Source: Salvia splendens | Taxonomy: Eukaryota; Streptophyta; Magnoliopsida; Lamiales; Lamiaceae | DNA: 64,000 bases | Assembly: GCF_004379255.2 (NCBI RefSeq) | Contig: NC_056044.1 | Span: forward strand, 8,348,001-8,412,000 | Direction: 5' to 3' | In this document: in pieces, positions 32,139 to 44,814 of the stretch | How the letters are laid out: each line of letters begins with the position of its first letter | Position numbering within the stretch: the stretch's first letter is position 1 | The notes under the pieces: generated by a model | Databases searched by the model: none | What the model was told of the DNA's origin: nothing | The model's input: only the letters and a program-made list of their open reading frames with translations | Program-made: the position numbers and the translations under genes

Positions 32139-35100
32139 ATGGTTTACATTGAATCATGGGACGATTTCGTGGAAAAGTCCGTCCAATTGTTTCGATCCGA
32201 TCCCGAAAAAGTATTTCTCTTCACCTCAACTACGCTGCACTCATATCATTTGTATTCCATGATATCTAACTGACGGATATCCTTTTAATGGGTGCCACAG
32301 ACTCGTTATGCTATGAAATACAGGCATTGTGATGGAAAATTGGTGCTCAAAGTCACCGATGATAGAGAGGTCAAATTTCTGAATACTTTAACATTTATGT
32401 TTGTTTTCGAATTTTTGGTGCTAGCGAATCTTACAACTGTTAATCGATTTTTGAATTCAAAGTGAAACGAATGGTGAGAAAATTTTCATGCCAGAGATAT
32501 CATATGCTGTCTATTTCTGGGACTGATGAAATTATTCTTGAAGATGTATTCATTGATTAAGGTGTTTGGGGAAGTTCTTATAGCTGTAAGTTACTATAAT
32601 GGATAAGCTTCAGCAGCATTACTTTGCAATTATGTCACACTTATATCCTTAAGAGAAAGTACAACTTCAACCAGCTTGGCACATTTCGGGTTTAAATTTT
32701 AAAAGATCCTCAAATATGTTCAGCTATGTCCTTAGGAAGTTAAAATTTAGTTGGTATACAGATCTTTTAATTTCCCTTTGAAATGTGACTGGCCTTCTGG
32801 TTATTTGCATGTGATTCAATATGTACTGTGTAGATTGTAATCACTTATTGAACTGTAAGTGCGTTCAGGTGCTTAGACTGTTAGACTCACCTATTTCATA
32901 GGTGAAGTATATATAGATTTGAAAAATCAGTTGATCAAGTAAATTACCATTTGCTTTAAAATTTAAGCTGGCTTCTGGTCCTCAGGCAGACCTATTTCTT
33001 GGAACATGCAATCCTGTATCTTACATGGAATTTATAATCATCTTGTGATCCAGTAATTTACCACAAACATTCGATATGCTGACCTCATAATGGATGAGCC
33101 TTCAGCTTTAACTAAGATGCCTGTACCAGACTAAAGTTTGGACACCTGCTATGCACAGTTCATACTAGAAGTGCCCCCTGACAGGGGTTAGATGAACCTT
33201 AGATGCAGCATGCAAAATTGTGTTGGCTCATGAAATTCCAGTAGGAGTTAGAATGAATCTATCATGCTGATTGGGTCAGTGTTTAGTCATGCACATGGAT
33301 GGAAAAGTATTAGGTGATTTCATTTTATGAGTGCTATCTTATTTGATTAATGTATATTTATTATTTAAGGGTCCTTTTGTAGGTGTTCAATTTTCTTATT
33401 AACTTGGCATATCTTTTTTGCACTCGAGTTTCCATTTACGAGCACTAGATTATTACACTGATAGGGCAAGATGATTGTGATGTTATTTGGAGGTCGGTTG
33501 TATCATTCCGAGTGGGTTCTTTCTTTGTCTAGATTTACTAATCGTCTAATCCCCTTACCTTATAATATATACTTAAACCATCCATAAGGTGAAAGATCTT
33601 TCTTACTCGTTGTGCATTCAGTTTGAATGTGTGATTATCATATCTAAATTAGCTTACCTTGCACTTGATAGATTTGTCAACTAAAAAATCTTGAAGATGC
33701 TTGAGATTTTAGAATTTAGCTGAATATGGCTGGCTACCTGTATTTGTTACCACAATTTTAAGATTAGAACTTACTGAGTGGAATGTGAAAATCTATGTCA
33801 AGAACGATGATCAGTAATTTCTTTATTTCTTTTCTTTCAGTGTATCAAATTTAAGACAGACCAAGCTCAGGATGCAAAGAAGATGGAGAAGTTCAATAAC
33901 ATCTTCTTTACTTTGATGGCTCGGGGACCTGATGGTAATGTCTTGGCTCATTATTCTCCGTCATCTAGCTGCCTTTGTCTAGGGATAAGGGTTGATATAA
34001 ATTACTATGAGTTTAGGTGCGTTCATTATACCTGTAATGTAAGTTAATAAATCAGGACAGAAAGCATACGCAATTTTTGTAGATTATGAATTCAGAGGTG
34101 GTGTAAGAGTTAAGATTGGAAATTATGTTAGTACCTTTACATGATTATCCATTAAAAAGGCACATAGGGTCTCCTAATCTGCAATTTATGTGCCTTTTGA
34201 GTGTGTGTGATAGAATGAATTATGTTGCCACGATCGTTGCTAACTCTTTGTGGAATAGTCTGTAGGCATCTCCTTCATCTTTTGTACTCCCTCCGTTCCA
34301 CGTTACTTGAGGCGTTTCTTTACGGCACGAGATTTAAGAAAGTTGTGTTTAGTTAGTTAAATAAAGTAGAGGAGGGAATAAAGTAAGAGAAAAAAGAGAG
34401 AGTAAAGTAAAAGAAAGAATAAAGTAGGTGTGATTAGATGTTTTGTTTTTAGTCAAAAAGAGAAATGACTCAAGTAACTTGGGACAACCCAAAAAGGAAT
34501 ACGACTCAAGTAACTTGGGACGGAGGGGGTATTTTATTAATTTCTTATATAGGAACTTCCTGCTGTCAATTGTTTTTTTAAGTGTAGGTGCGTTCATACC
34601 TGCAACATGAGTTAATGATTCAGGATAGAAAATATACACAATTTATGTAAAATATGAATTCAGAGGTGGTGACAGAGTTAGTATTGGAAATTATTTTAGT
34701 AGCTTTACAAGGTTAATATAAATTATGAGCGTAGGTATGCCCATTATACCTGTAATGTATAATAATCCCGGACAGAAAATGTATGCAATTTATGTAGATT
34801 GTGAATTTAGAGGTAGAGTCAGAGTTAAGATTGGAAATTATGTTAGTAGCTTTACATGATTATCCATTAAAAAAGCACACAGGTCCCGGTCACCTAATCA
34901 GCAATTTTGCATTCGTTCTGAGAGTGTGATAGAGTGAATTGTTATCTCCCTATGATATGAAGTGAAAGGCGGACGGATCATATACTCTCGATAATATGTT
35001 GACATAAGTAGCATATTGGTCAGCAGCCATGATTAGGGAAACACATGAACTGAAATTTGATAGAACATTGAATGTAAACTGAAATGAACAATGATAATCC

Positions 35101-36550
35101 TCTTATGAGGCCCTACGGTAAAATAAACTACTCTCAATACTTCCCATTCTTTCAAACCTTAAGGGACCTATATATAGTATCGGAACTAAAGATAAAAATT
35201 ACAATAATTACTTGATGTAACTTCCCATTAACTTCAAATAACTACCCGTTAGTTTAATCCAAGCAATGATACAACCCTACCGAATGTTGCCACGGTCTGC
35301 TAACTCTTTTAAGGAATAGTCTGCAGGCATCTCCTTCATCCATGGTACTCCCTCCGTCCCTCTATAGTAGGGTCGTTTCTTTTCGGCACATGGATTTAAG
35401 AAAAATTGTTTTAAGTAAAATGGTTTTAAGTGAGGTAAGTAAAGGGAGAATAAAATAGAAAAGAAAAAGATAAGAGTGATGAAGAGAGTAAAATAAGAGA
35501 GGGAAAATGTATTGCTTTTTGCCAAAAAAGGAAATGACTCAGCTACAGTGGACAATCCAAAAAGGAATACGACTCAACTAAAGTGGGACTGAGGGATTTT
35601 ATTTTATAGGAACTCTCTGCCGTCATTTTTTTAATGTTATAGGCTATTATGAATCTATGATCCAATATTATTATGGAGATCGGTAGATAATGATCTTCAA
35701 AATTTTCTTAGACCTGTGATTTTCAGGTCTTGGGATGCTACTTCCTTCTCTATAGCCCTTCAGCATTAGCAAGGAACATGATTATAGTACCTATAAATAA
35801 ATAAAAAATGAATTTATTTTTGAAAACACAGTCAATTTTCATGGAAAATGCCACATAGAAATATGGAATCAAGATTGAGGATGACACCATTCATTGGGTA
35901 AAGGTATAAGTTAGGTCTTTGATAGTCCACTTCAGGTAGACGATTTTGTGCCAGAACTTCTGCAGTTCTGCTACGTTTTAATATTTTGTGCTCTACTCTA
36001 GTAAAAATGTTTTTTGTGAAATGTATAAGATACTATGGATCTGTGATCCGTTTTGGGTTTCATTTTGGAATGTGTTTGTACTGTGATTAATAGTAGGTTA
36101 TTTGAAATATTTTGGATAAAGAACAACGTTTTGGAAGAAACTATTGGAGAGTGTTTTAGTTTATTCTTTTATTAGTTGTGTTTGTGTTGGAGAGTACAGG
36201 ATGTCTTAATTAGTCTCACTTGTTCGGGTTGTTAATATAAAATGATAAAACCCCCAATATAAAATGTTACACTTGTTCCTGATTGAAAAGTATAATTAGA
36301 CTCCTTTCTCGCTAATCTCTTTGCTTTTCTGTAGAGCTGCTACAAATATGAACTCGCTAGAGTTTTCTGTTTATACCAATTAGTTTTAGTGTTAATTGCG
36401 ATTTGCATTCTGATTGTCTGTTTCCATTCATTCTCATCTTAGAATAATTTGAAAATTATGTGTCTGTTTCCAGCCGACATAACTGAAGGTGGAGGAAAAG
36501 AACAAGTTGAAGCACAGGCACCAAGGAGAGGAAGGGGAAGGAAGCAATAG
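32139..36550 (+). CDS. SRP9: signal recognition particle 9 kDa protein (SRP9)
   Basis: Four coding exons, 32139-32210, 32301-32369, 33841-33934 and 36474-36550, join through GT-AG introns in consistent phases to give exactly 103 residues, the usual plant SRP9 length. The protein starts MVYIESWDDFVEKSVQLFRS, has TRYAMKYRHCDGKLVLKVTDD and CIKFKTDQAQDAKKMEKFNN, and ends in a basic RRGRGRKQ tail. SRP9 pairs with SRP14 to bind the Alu domain of SRP RNA, slowing elongation while secretory proteins are targeted to the ER. Intron 3 (2.5 kb) is swollen by two MITE copies inside a tandem duplication. MULE-2 ends about 125 bp before the ATG, so the original distal promoter is now roughly 9 kb away. The coding sequence shows no damage. 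Confidence 0.95.
34287..34529. mobile_element. Stowaway-like MITE 1 (SRP9 intron 3)
   Basis: Ends are CTCCCTCCGTTCC and its inverse GGGACGGAGGGGG, flanked by TA on both sides. It is non-coding and about 243 bp. This is the Tc1/mariner-derived Stowaway pattern. Confidence 0.87.
35348..35592. mobile_element. Stowaway-like MITE 2 (SRP9 intron 3)
   Basis: Left end CTCCCTCCGTCCC after TA; right end GGGACTGAGGGA is worn. It is a sister of MITE 1 by duplication of the surrounding segment. Confidence 0.8.
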
Positions 36551-37070
36551 TATTACGATTCATCAGCATCTGCCTCCCCAACGTAAGAACCATTCTGTGA
36601 GACATGGTTTAATTTAGTTATGATTTATTTCATGTGAGATGCAAAGAATTTTGGTTTATTCCTATTATTGAAGATAACAGTGCGTGAAATGGCTTTGGTA
36701 ACTTCATTTCACTGATACTTTTGTTGTCGCAAACTTTACCCCCTGCTGCTTCGCTCATCTTCTTAAAAATAGTTGAAATCCCCGATGAATTTGTTTGTTT
36801 TTTTAGAACCGATTTTAAGAAGAATGAAATCGCAATACATTAAATTCATAGTACAAGTTTGCATCTTAAGTTAAAGATTATCATAAAATCTTTAATTTGA
36901 TACAGCAATCATAAAAATAAATTTGAAACAGATAAATTATAGTACTAAGTACTATTGAAAGTTCAAAAAATTTTATCTTGTCTCCTTAGGTCATCTTCTA
37001 ACCATTTGCACCAAATTCAATTCTATTTTTGAATATATGTTATATCCAAAAGTGATTTTACTCCAACCAT
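36551..37070. other. SRP9 3' UTR and AT-rich spacer
   Basis: The likely 3' UTR runs from the SRP9 stop for a few hundred bases; AT-rich spacer DNA follows. No other gene was seen. Confidence 0.5.
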
Positions 37071-37079
37071 TTATATTAG

Positions 37080-37862
37080 GAATAAAGGTCAAAATTGGTC
37101 CTAAATATAAGGGCAAAATATGAATTTGGGTAAGATTGATTGAGAAGGAGGGAGAGAATAGAGGGCATTGATGGTGGAGCTGAAAGATGGAGACGGAGAC
37201 GGGGACGGAGAGAGGATGACAATGGGCTGGACCGAGGCAAGAACAACGACGATGAGGTCGTGGAGCAGCAATATTGCTTGTTGACGAGCAGGCAGAGGCG
37301 ACGGAAGAGAAACCATCTTCCGGCAATAGCGTCGGCATCGACGTAGAGATAACAACGCCGGACCACCGAGAAGAGAGAGAGATGAGCAGGACCAAAAGGA
37401 ATGTGGGTTGATGGCGACAACAATGGTGGACGACGGCGGTTTTGATCTCGGATAGCAGTAATGCAGAGAAACACACTATGACAGCGAGTTATGGAGGAGC
37501 CAGCATAGAGAGAGATAGATGCGACGACACTGAGCGCCCGAGAGAAGAAGAGAGAGAGAGTCCAATTTGGGAAGAATGAAGGAGAGTTGGAAGAGAAGGA
37601 AAAAGAGAGAGAAAGAGTCGATTTTGGAATTTCTTAGCAATTTTAAAAAAATTATTGAATTTTGTTTAATTATGCATTAGTATATTAATTAAGTTAAAAA
37701 ATCATTAATTGGGTGCGGACCGTTAGTTTTTGACGGAACTGTAAAAAAAGGACCACTGCGACAACGATATCAAATGTTTAGGACCCAATTTTTAGAAAGT
37801 TAATGTTTTTGACCAAATTCGTATTCTGACTATTCGTTTAGGACCAATTTTGTCCTTTATTC
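37080..37862. mobile_element. Mutator-type non-autonomous element, Pack-MULE-like
   Basis: The inverted ends GAATAAAGGTCAAAATTGGT and the inverse of GAATAAAGGACAAAATTGGT bound a 783-bp unit. A 9-bp TSD has one mismatch (TTATATTAG 37071-37079; TTATATTAA 37863-37871). The interior (37140-37500) is GC-richer than its surroundings, with purine-rich and CGACG-rich runs. That suggests captured host sequence, but no gene was recognised and its ORFs are short and overlapping. The outer ends resemble those of the element at 52141-52968 (AAAATTGGTCC). Confidence 0.78.
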
Positions 37863-38039
37863 TTATATTAAACTTAAATTCTACACCATTTTTTAGTATA
37901 TCTATCATGATAGATATAAAATATTACCGAAGAAGCTAAGAAGATACGAGCGTTTGGATTGTAAAAACGTACATTTGTGTTCCTATAGAGGAACTATGAT
38001 GAGTTGTGCGAAATTAATAAAATTATGGATACATATGTA

Positions 38040-38135
38040 TATGAGGTGGAGCATATATACTGGGAGGTGAATGTCGTCGCAGATTTCTTGGCGAAACAAG
38101 CAAGTTCATGTACAAGATACTTCATTCATGTCTTT
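38040..38135 (+). pseudogene. RNase H-like (RVT_3 type) fragment
   Basis: A short open stretch reads YEVEHIYWEVNVVADFLAKQAS, resembling the C-terminal RNase H motif (REVNRVADFLAK) of plant non-LTR retrotransposons and related host-resident RNase H domains. Nothing upstream or downstream extends it, so it is a relic. Confidence 0.55.
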
Positions 38136-38149
38136 CAATCGAATATGTA

Positions 38150-39480
38150 GGGATCAGATCACTCCGAATTCACTATTTACCAAGACATCTTTTGTATTAA
38201 GTTGAGAGATGATCAATCTCTCAAAACAATAGACCAAGATACAAAATATATACACGATTACCGATACAAGATACAACTGGAACACTAACTACACTTAAGT
38301 CTTCACCGACTGAAATCCAAGTTGTCCAACTTATATCACCTGCACACTAAGTAAACCGCTAGTAATACAAGAACAACATATCTTTAATACTACTACAATA
38401 CACAGTAATAATTAAGGAAACATAAGACTAGGAATATATGGCTCAGGTTGCACAACAACTGCACCAGACCAAGAACCTTATCAATCTCATCCGACAGTCA
38501 CAAGATGAACACCGTAGGATAGCCTGAACTAGAAACCCTAGGGTTTAACCAATTATCGCACACCACAACCTTCACAACACTAGGATGTCACCACACTCAC
38601 AATGAATTCGCACACACGTCTCAAGAACACAAGGATCTCTTGTATCTCACCAAAAGGACTGAAGAGATCTCATATTCAATTTCGACATAAATGAAATGTG
38701 GAATTCTTGAGTAGTCTACTTCCCTTCGAATGAGAAATTCCTTAATTCTTAATTAGAATTCAAAAATGAAATTAAAGAATACCTTGGAATTCAAATTCAT
38801 AAGGGATAATTCTTCCGTTTTATTGGATGGAATTTCAATGAATTAAATCTATAAGAATTACAAAGTCCTAGCTTTTTTGAATAAAAAATAAATAAGTTAG
38901 AACTCAATTTAATGGCTTATTCTATTTTGGTAGTTCGATCGTGGAATTTATTTCTTTATCCAACTTACCAGGTCGAACACAAAAGTTCAACCAGGCATTG
39001 GAACTCGCAAAACAACCCAGAGGTTGCTTCAGCTAGAGATTACTCCGTTCAAACTCACTAATAGGAGAGAAGGAACGGCCGCAAGAGATGACCGGAGATG
39101 GTTACAAAAGAGAGAGAGAGTTCTAGAGAGAAGTGAGAGAAGTAGAAATCCTTACCACGAGAGAGAGCATGAGTGAATAATTAAGTGGGAGTGAACCGTC
39201 TCCCACTTAACACTCACACAACAAGCATAGACTGTATTCAACGGCCAAGGAGCGTGATTCGGGTGGAGTGTCCACGTGGCGGCCATCGATGAAGCCTTAG
39301 GAAAGTAATGGGGTCGTCACATAACATTTGGGCCGGATGCCTAATTCAATTAAGCTGAACCCAGTTGGAAATGTCCATTGTATAAATCCCACAAAATATA
39401 TTTGTGTTTTTATGCTTCCTCGAACTGCAAGAGGTATGCTACGCCCAATGACGGATTCAGAACATGGAATCCGTAGGGTC
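38150..39480. other. AT-rich stretch without a recognised gene
   Basis: Multiple stops occur in all frames. Some text resembles LTR or leader sequence (GA-rich runs near 39105-39170), but no terminal repeat pair was identified. Confidence 0.5.
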
Positions 39481-39484
39481 GAAT

Positions 39485-39487
39485 ATA

Positions 39488-39521
<34 letters not shown>

Positions 39522-39549
39522 TATAATAATCATAATAATAATAATAATC

Positions 39550-39580
<31 letters not shown>

Positions 39581-39650
39581 CATAACTAATATAATAATAA
39601 TAATAATAATAATAATCATAATAAATAATAATAATAATAATAATAATACT
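39485..39650. repeat. (AAT)n microsatellite
   Basis: About 165 bp of AAT/ATA units with scattered CAT interruptions, running directly into the TCC array. Confidence 0.95.
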
Positions 39651-39663
39651 ACAATCCTAATCA

Positions 39664-40535
39664 CATACTCCTCCTAATCCTCCTATCCCTAATAATAATC
39701 CTCCTCCTCCTACTCCTCCTCCTCCTCCTCCTACTCATCCTCTCATCTACTCCTCTCCTCCTCCTCCTACCTCCTCATCCTCCTCCTCATCCTCCTCATC
39801 CTCCTCCTCCTCCTCCTCCTCCTCCTCTCATCCTCCTCCTACTCCTCCTCCTCATCCTCATCCTCCTACTCCTCCACTCCTCCTCCTCCTCCTCATCCTC
39901 CTCCTCCTCCTCCTCCTCCTCCTCCTCCTCCTCCTCCTCCTCCTCCTCCTCTCCTCCTCCTCCTCCTCCTCCTCCTCCTATCCTCCTCCTCCTCTCATCC
40001 TCCTCCTCCTCCTCCTCCTCTCTCCTCCTCCTCCTCCTCATCCTCCTCCTCCTCCTCCTCCTCCTCCTCCTCCTCCTCCTCATCCTCCTCCTCCTCCTCC
40101 TCCTCTCCTCCTCCTCCTCCTCCTCCTACTCCTCCTCCTCCTCCTCCTCCTCCTCCTCCTCCTCCTCCTCCTCCTCCTCCTCCTCCTCCTCCTCCTCCTC
40201 CTCCTCCTCCTCCTCCTCCTCCTCCTCCTCCTCCTCCTCATCCTCCTCCTCCTCCTCCTACCTCCTCCTCATCCTCCTCCTCCTCCTCCTCTCCTCCTCC
40301 TCCTACTCCCTCCTCCTCCTCCTCCTCCTCCTCCTCCTCCTCCTCCTCCTCCTCCTCCCTCCTCATCCTACTCCTCCTCCTCCTACCTCCTCCTCCTCCT
40401 CCTCCTCCTCCTCCTCCTCCTCATCCTCCTCCTCCTCCTCCTCCTCCCCTCCTCACTCCTCCTCCTCCTCTCCGCCTCCTCTCCTCCTCCTCTCCATACC
40501 TCCTACTCCTCCTCCTCCCCTCCTCCCTCTGCTCT
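39664..40535. repeat. very long (TCC)n polypyrimidine microsatellite
   Basis: About 870 bp of almost pure TCC with interruptions by CAT, CTA and CTC. One strand is all-pyrimidine, the other all-purine, a sequence able to form triplex (H-DNA). Apparent poly-Arg/Glu/Gly ORFs on the minus strand are artefacts. Immediately to the right (40560-40755) pyrimidine-rich text leads into GGCGGATGGAGAGAGTAT, which looks like a Stowaway-like MITE end. The array may therefore have grown from a CTCC-rich MITE terminus. Confidence 0.95.
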
Positions 40536-40759
40536 CCCTGTGTTCCTTTCTCTGTCCCCCCCTCCGTGCGTCCTTTCCTTTCTCGCCCCCCTCTTTTCTC
40601 TTCCTGTTACTTCTTCTCCCCTCCTTTCTTCTTTTCCCTCCTTTGCTTTTTTTCTCTCTCATACTTTACCCTCTCCACTTTAACTCTTTAAAAATTAATT
40701 CCTTAAATCATATGCCCAAAAGAAATGACTCGCTTACGGCGGATGGAGAGAGTATAATA

Positions 40760-41310
40760 TTTAAATAATTATTTAAAAATCATTATATTTTAAGTAGTCA
40801 CTGAATATTTGTATATACCATAGCCATTAAAATTCTTAGTACCAAATATTTTAATAATAGTTTCAAAAAAATGAGTAAACAAAAAATATAATGAAATTGT
40901 AGTTGATGAAACGAAAATTATAAAAATAACTATGCTTAGTTAATCCACAAAATGAGCCAACCTCTTTAATTAAATACTATAGCTACAAACATTTAGAATA
41001 AAATAGGCCCAAATATTTCAGTCATTTAACCTTATTAAAGCAACCATTGTCTTTTTCATCCTTCCAAACATAAGATCCCTGAAATTTCTGCAACCTCTCC
41101 CCTAATCTCTCTCTCCTATATTCTATTAGTATAGTTTCTTTCTCCTCTTATTTTTTGGAAAAGGCAGAAGGCTTCGGGTAGAGTTGAAGCTGCCGTGGAG
41201 TCGGAGACGAAACTGCACCAGGTCAAAGGTCGAAGATGATATTTTCCGGCAGTGTTCGGTGGACCGCCGATGGAGTCGGCCGACCCCACCTGGATCCGCC
41301 GCTGGCTACG
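40760..41310. other. AT-rich spacer
   Basis: No gene or bounded element was recognised. The last 150 bp are GC-richer (CGGCAGTGTTCGGTGG region) but show no conserved coding frame. Confidence 0.5.
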
Positions 41311-44127
41311 TGTAACATCCCGAAAAAAAAGAGCGAAAAAAAAAGAAGAATTCGAAAATCACTCCCCCTCAACCCATGTTGAAACCGCTCTCTCTCCCCT
41401 CACCCCTAAATCTCTCCCATATCTTTAACCACGCTCCCTTTATATTAAACCTTCAAATCAGTTTATTATTTTCTCACCTAATCGATCTCTGCGATCAAGA
41501 AAACAAGCTTCATTCTTTCAAGGTAATCTCACAAATTTCCCTCTATTTACATGTTTTGAGACCAACTCATTGAATTTTTCCGGCAGAAATCAAGAACCAA
41601 ATTCGAGAGAGGGAGCTATCGATAATTCTCTCAAAATCCGTTCAAGGTATACTCCAATCCCAATCTTTCTTTTATCGAACCATACATCAAGCATATGACT
41701 TTGTTGCATCAACCGAATCCGAAACTAAATCTACAATTCATGCTTGTTACACCTTGTTCTGCCAAATTCAACTTCCACGCTGAACTCGGAATTAAATTAA
41801 CAATCTGGAATCCATCTCTTAATCGTTTTAAATCGAAGCAAACTGATAACTCGAACAATCCAATTCAAGAATCGAACCTTAATTTCACGAAATCAATTTA
41901 AGAACTTTACTTGTGGGGTGGTTCGGGTTGGTTTCGGGGCTGCGCGGTGTCGTTTCGGAGCTGTTCGGGGCGAGTTCGGACAGCTGCGTGAACCGGCGGC
42001 GATGTCGACCTGCTATTGCAGCTGCGAGAGGCAGCGAGCAGCGGTGATTTCCGGACGAAGGGAGTGCACAGCAGCGGCGGCGCTGCAGCGAATTTTGTCG
42101 CACAACAGACACGGTGGCGGTGACTGCTCAGTGGCGGCGGCCAATGGACAGCAGCGGCTGAACAGCGAGCCGAACCAGTGAGGGTAGCGACGATGGCTGC
42201 TCGGAACAGCGACAACAACGACGGTGATGGCTGCTAGGTACATCTGCTGCGTCGTGACAGATGGCCTGACACCCGGCGAAGACAGATTTTTTTTTTTAGA
42301 ATGTCTGCAATTCGTGAGAGAGAGAAATAGAGAGAGAGGGGGAGAGAAAGAGAGAGGCGTGAGGAATGTGGGAGTATTTTGGGCCTTTTGTTTTTTTAGA
42401 GAATTGGGCCTCGTTAACTAAAATTGGATGTTGTTTGGGCTCTTTTTATAAGGTGGGGAAATAATTAAGTTTGAGGCTTTTAAATTTTTGAAGTATGAAT
42501 AATTTATCCCAAGTCCGGAATATATAATTTTTCTTAACAAAGGGAAATAGTTGCGATAATTCAGTTAAGCGCTTATATAATTTTGGAAATTTAATTCGAC
42601 ATCGTGGTTGAAATTACAAGAAGCCAACGGAGGAATTATGGGCGTAAGCGGCCGACAGGCGTCTCAAGAGACGCTTTGGGCGGCCGCCGAATAATAAAAA
42701 ATACGCAAAAACCGAGAAATGAGATAAAAGACTTTAATTAGGATGCATATTTTTTATTTAATTATTTGGAAAGTGTGTTGATTTATGTGTTATGTAAAAT
42801 CCAAAGGTGAGACCTCGTAAGGAAATCGTGATCGCAAGGGAAAGAAAGTAATTTCGGATTAAGAACTTGAGGTGGCCTTTCGAACTAAAGTGTTTTCAAG
42901 AGCTTTTGTTTTAATATATCGGTTTGAGCATCATGCTATGTGTGATTGATTTATTATATTTATTCAAATGATGAGGCGAGATATGTGATCAAAGTGAAAG
43001 TGTTGTTGCGCATGTTATATGGTGCTATGTGTTGATTTATTGAGTGGTGTTATAAATTGCTTGGATTTGTTGATGTGATGTGAATTGATGATCGACCTCG
43101 ACAGAAAAGTGATTTGTGTTTCAAATACGTTTTTGAGGAAAATAGAGTTTGCAAAGGGAATGTCATGCCATGCTTTTATTTTGAGAAATGTCTATCTGTT
43201 TGTTTAGCAAGGGAATTATCCCTACTAGACCTATTGAAATCGAATTCGGGTCTGACTAGGGAGTGAGTCCCTACTCAGGCTAGTGTACACCAATGGGGAT
43301 CATGAGCCGTCTTTTGGGTCGGCCGGTCCAGTGATTGAGTTTGCGGCCACATTCTCGTTTCACATTATGTTGTTGATGTTGATGATTGCTTAGTGGGGAG
43401 TGAGTCCCTACTATGAGTTTAATCGAATTCGGGTCTTAGCAAGGGTGCGTCCCTACTCGGACTAGTGCACACGATGAGGACCGTGAGTCATCGAACGGGT
43501 TGGCCAGTTTTCGTGCTCGTGGAAAGTGGCCCCCCTTACACGGCACCCTAAAGAACTGATATGACAGTTTCTTAAATAAATCAAGGAGAAATGGTTATGT
43601 TTTGAAATGACGAGGAAAAAGGATTTGAGGATGAGTTGAAAGTTTGTGATTGAGATATTTTTAGTGTCTCGGGCCTTTTCAAGTTAAAACCCCGAGGTCA
43701 CTCAATGGTGGCATGATATAACTGTTTTTTATAAATTATTTTGGCATTTGTCCACTGAGTGCATCAAGTACTCAGCCCTGCATTTCTTTTTAAAAATGTG
43801 CAGGTTGAGCGTGACGGGTGCGGTGGGTGTTGAGCAAGACCGTTGAAGAAATTTAAGTGTTTAGAATGTGTCATGTCTTCACACGTGGCATATTCCTTCT
43901 CTCAAATGCTTCTGCTGAGTGTTGTTTCTTTTGAGTTCTTGTATCGCTGAAATATTATTCATTTTGAGTTGTTGATTGTTGAGATACTCTGATTTTATTC
44001 GAGCTATTCCCATTTGTTTCGAGTTATGGTCGATTTGTGTTGTTTTCCCCTTTCTTCTCCGCTTCTTTAATCCTCCCCTAGTAGCAATCAACCATGTTTT
44101 CTATCCTTAGAAAATGCGGGAGTGACA
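41311..44127 (+). mobile_element. probable solo LTR of a Ty3/gypsy (chromovirus-like) element
   Basis: It begins TGTAACATCCCG and ends CGGGAGTGACA, the TGTAACACCCCG...TTACA pattern of plant gypsy LTRs. Internal text is characteristic: CCACTGAGTGCATCAAGTAC, CTCAGCCCTGCATTTC and AATGTGCAGGTTGAGCGTGA near 43750-43815, and repeated GGGTCGGCCGGTCC-like blocks near 43310-43500. Length is about 2.8 kb with no internal coding region. The flanking 5 bp (CTACG and CTATA) match at only three positions, so the TSD is weak or worn. Confidence 0.72.
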
Positions 44128-44811
44128 CTATACCTTAATAGTATTTCTTAACCATACATGCGAGAAAAAAGGGAAAGAACACAAGTTTAGCATTGTTCTT
44201 TTTTCAAGTTTTGAGTTATTATTTTAGCCATAAAGGATCTTGGTTGTTGGGTAAGAGTTGTTATCAATGTTGGATCCTTGGATAAGATATTTCGGCTAAG
44301 TGTTTAAGAAGGAGACCTTGCAACATGGTAGAGTGTGGTGGGAAGTTAAGATATTTCAGCTTTGGGTCAAGCAAGAGACTTGCAACATGGTAGATTATGA
44401 TGGAAGATGCATGAATTACGGATTCGTCTTTGTGCTTTTTGTTAGAAATATGAAAAAAAAATTATCGTACATTCGTTACTCTAACTATTAAAGGTAAAAA
44501 AACAAAGCAGAATAAAGATATAAATTATAATGAAAACAATAAAACAAAGCAACAATAGGTCCAGTCGGGGAAAGCTTACTGATAGACCGATTATATTGTT
44601 TCCTTTTTGTAATCAGTTGTGCTAGAGATAAGCTGTAAAATTGACAAATCAACACAAAAATGTGCATTTTTTATGTCTTAAGGTTGACAGGTCTGAAGGG
44701 GAGTAGATCAAGGAAAATGAGAAATAAGAGAAACAAAGAGAAAAATATTAGAGTGTCGGCTGGCCAGCTAAGCGATGTAGTTGAGCTGGACTCCTGCCTA
44801 AGCCTCTAGTC
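44128..44811. other. spacer without a recognised gene
   Basis: Mostly AT-rich. A direct repeat of GACTTGCAACATGGTAGA and related text (44316-44400) is visible; nothing coding. Confidence 0.5.
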
Positions 44812-44814
44812 TAA

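Larger units (their letters stand above)
34018..35600. repeat. segmental tandem duplication inside SRP9 intron 3
   Basis: A module containing GGACAGAAA, TGCAATTTATGTAGATT, GAATTCAGAGGTGG and TGATTATCCATTAAAAAG recurs from 34018, about 34587 (partial) and about 34733. Copies 1 and 3 continue into GCTAACTCTTTnnGGAATAGTCTG, GCATCTCCTTCATC and a Stowaway-like MITE at the same relative position, so the MITE was present before the duplication. Copy 3 carries an extra segment of about 340 bp (34941-35280). Confidence 0.8.

Noticed and set aside
32581..33840. A separate gene inside SRP9 intron 2
   Set aside because: No frame with conserved text; AT-rich intron sequence with stops in all frames.
36991..37476. 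Minus-strand ORFs in the 37080-37862 element
   Set aside because: Several overlapping frames of similar length with biased composition and no motif; none can be called a gene.
39796..40662. Minus-strand ORFs rich in Arg, Glu and Gly
   Set aside because: They are translations of the TCC/GGA microsatellite, without start context or family motif.
41907..42243. GC-rich ORFs on both strands near 42000
   Set aside because: They fall inside the LTR-like 41311-44127 block and overlap each other in five frames, typical of a GC-rich non-coding patch.
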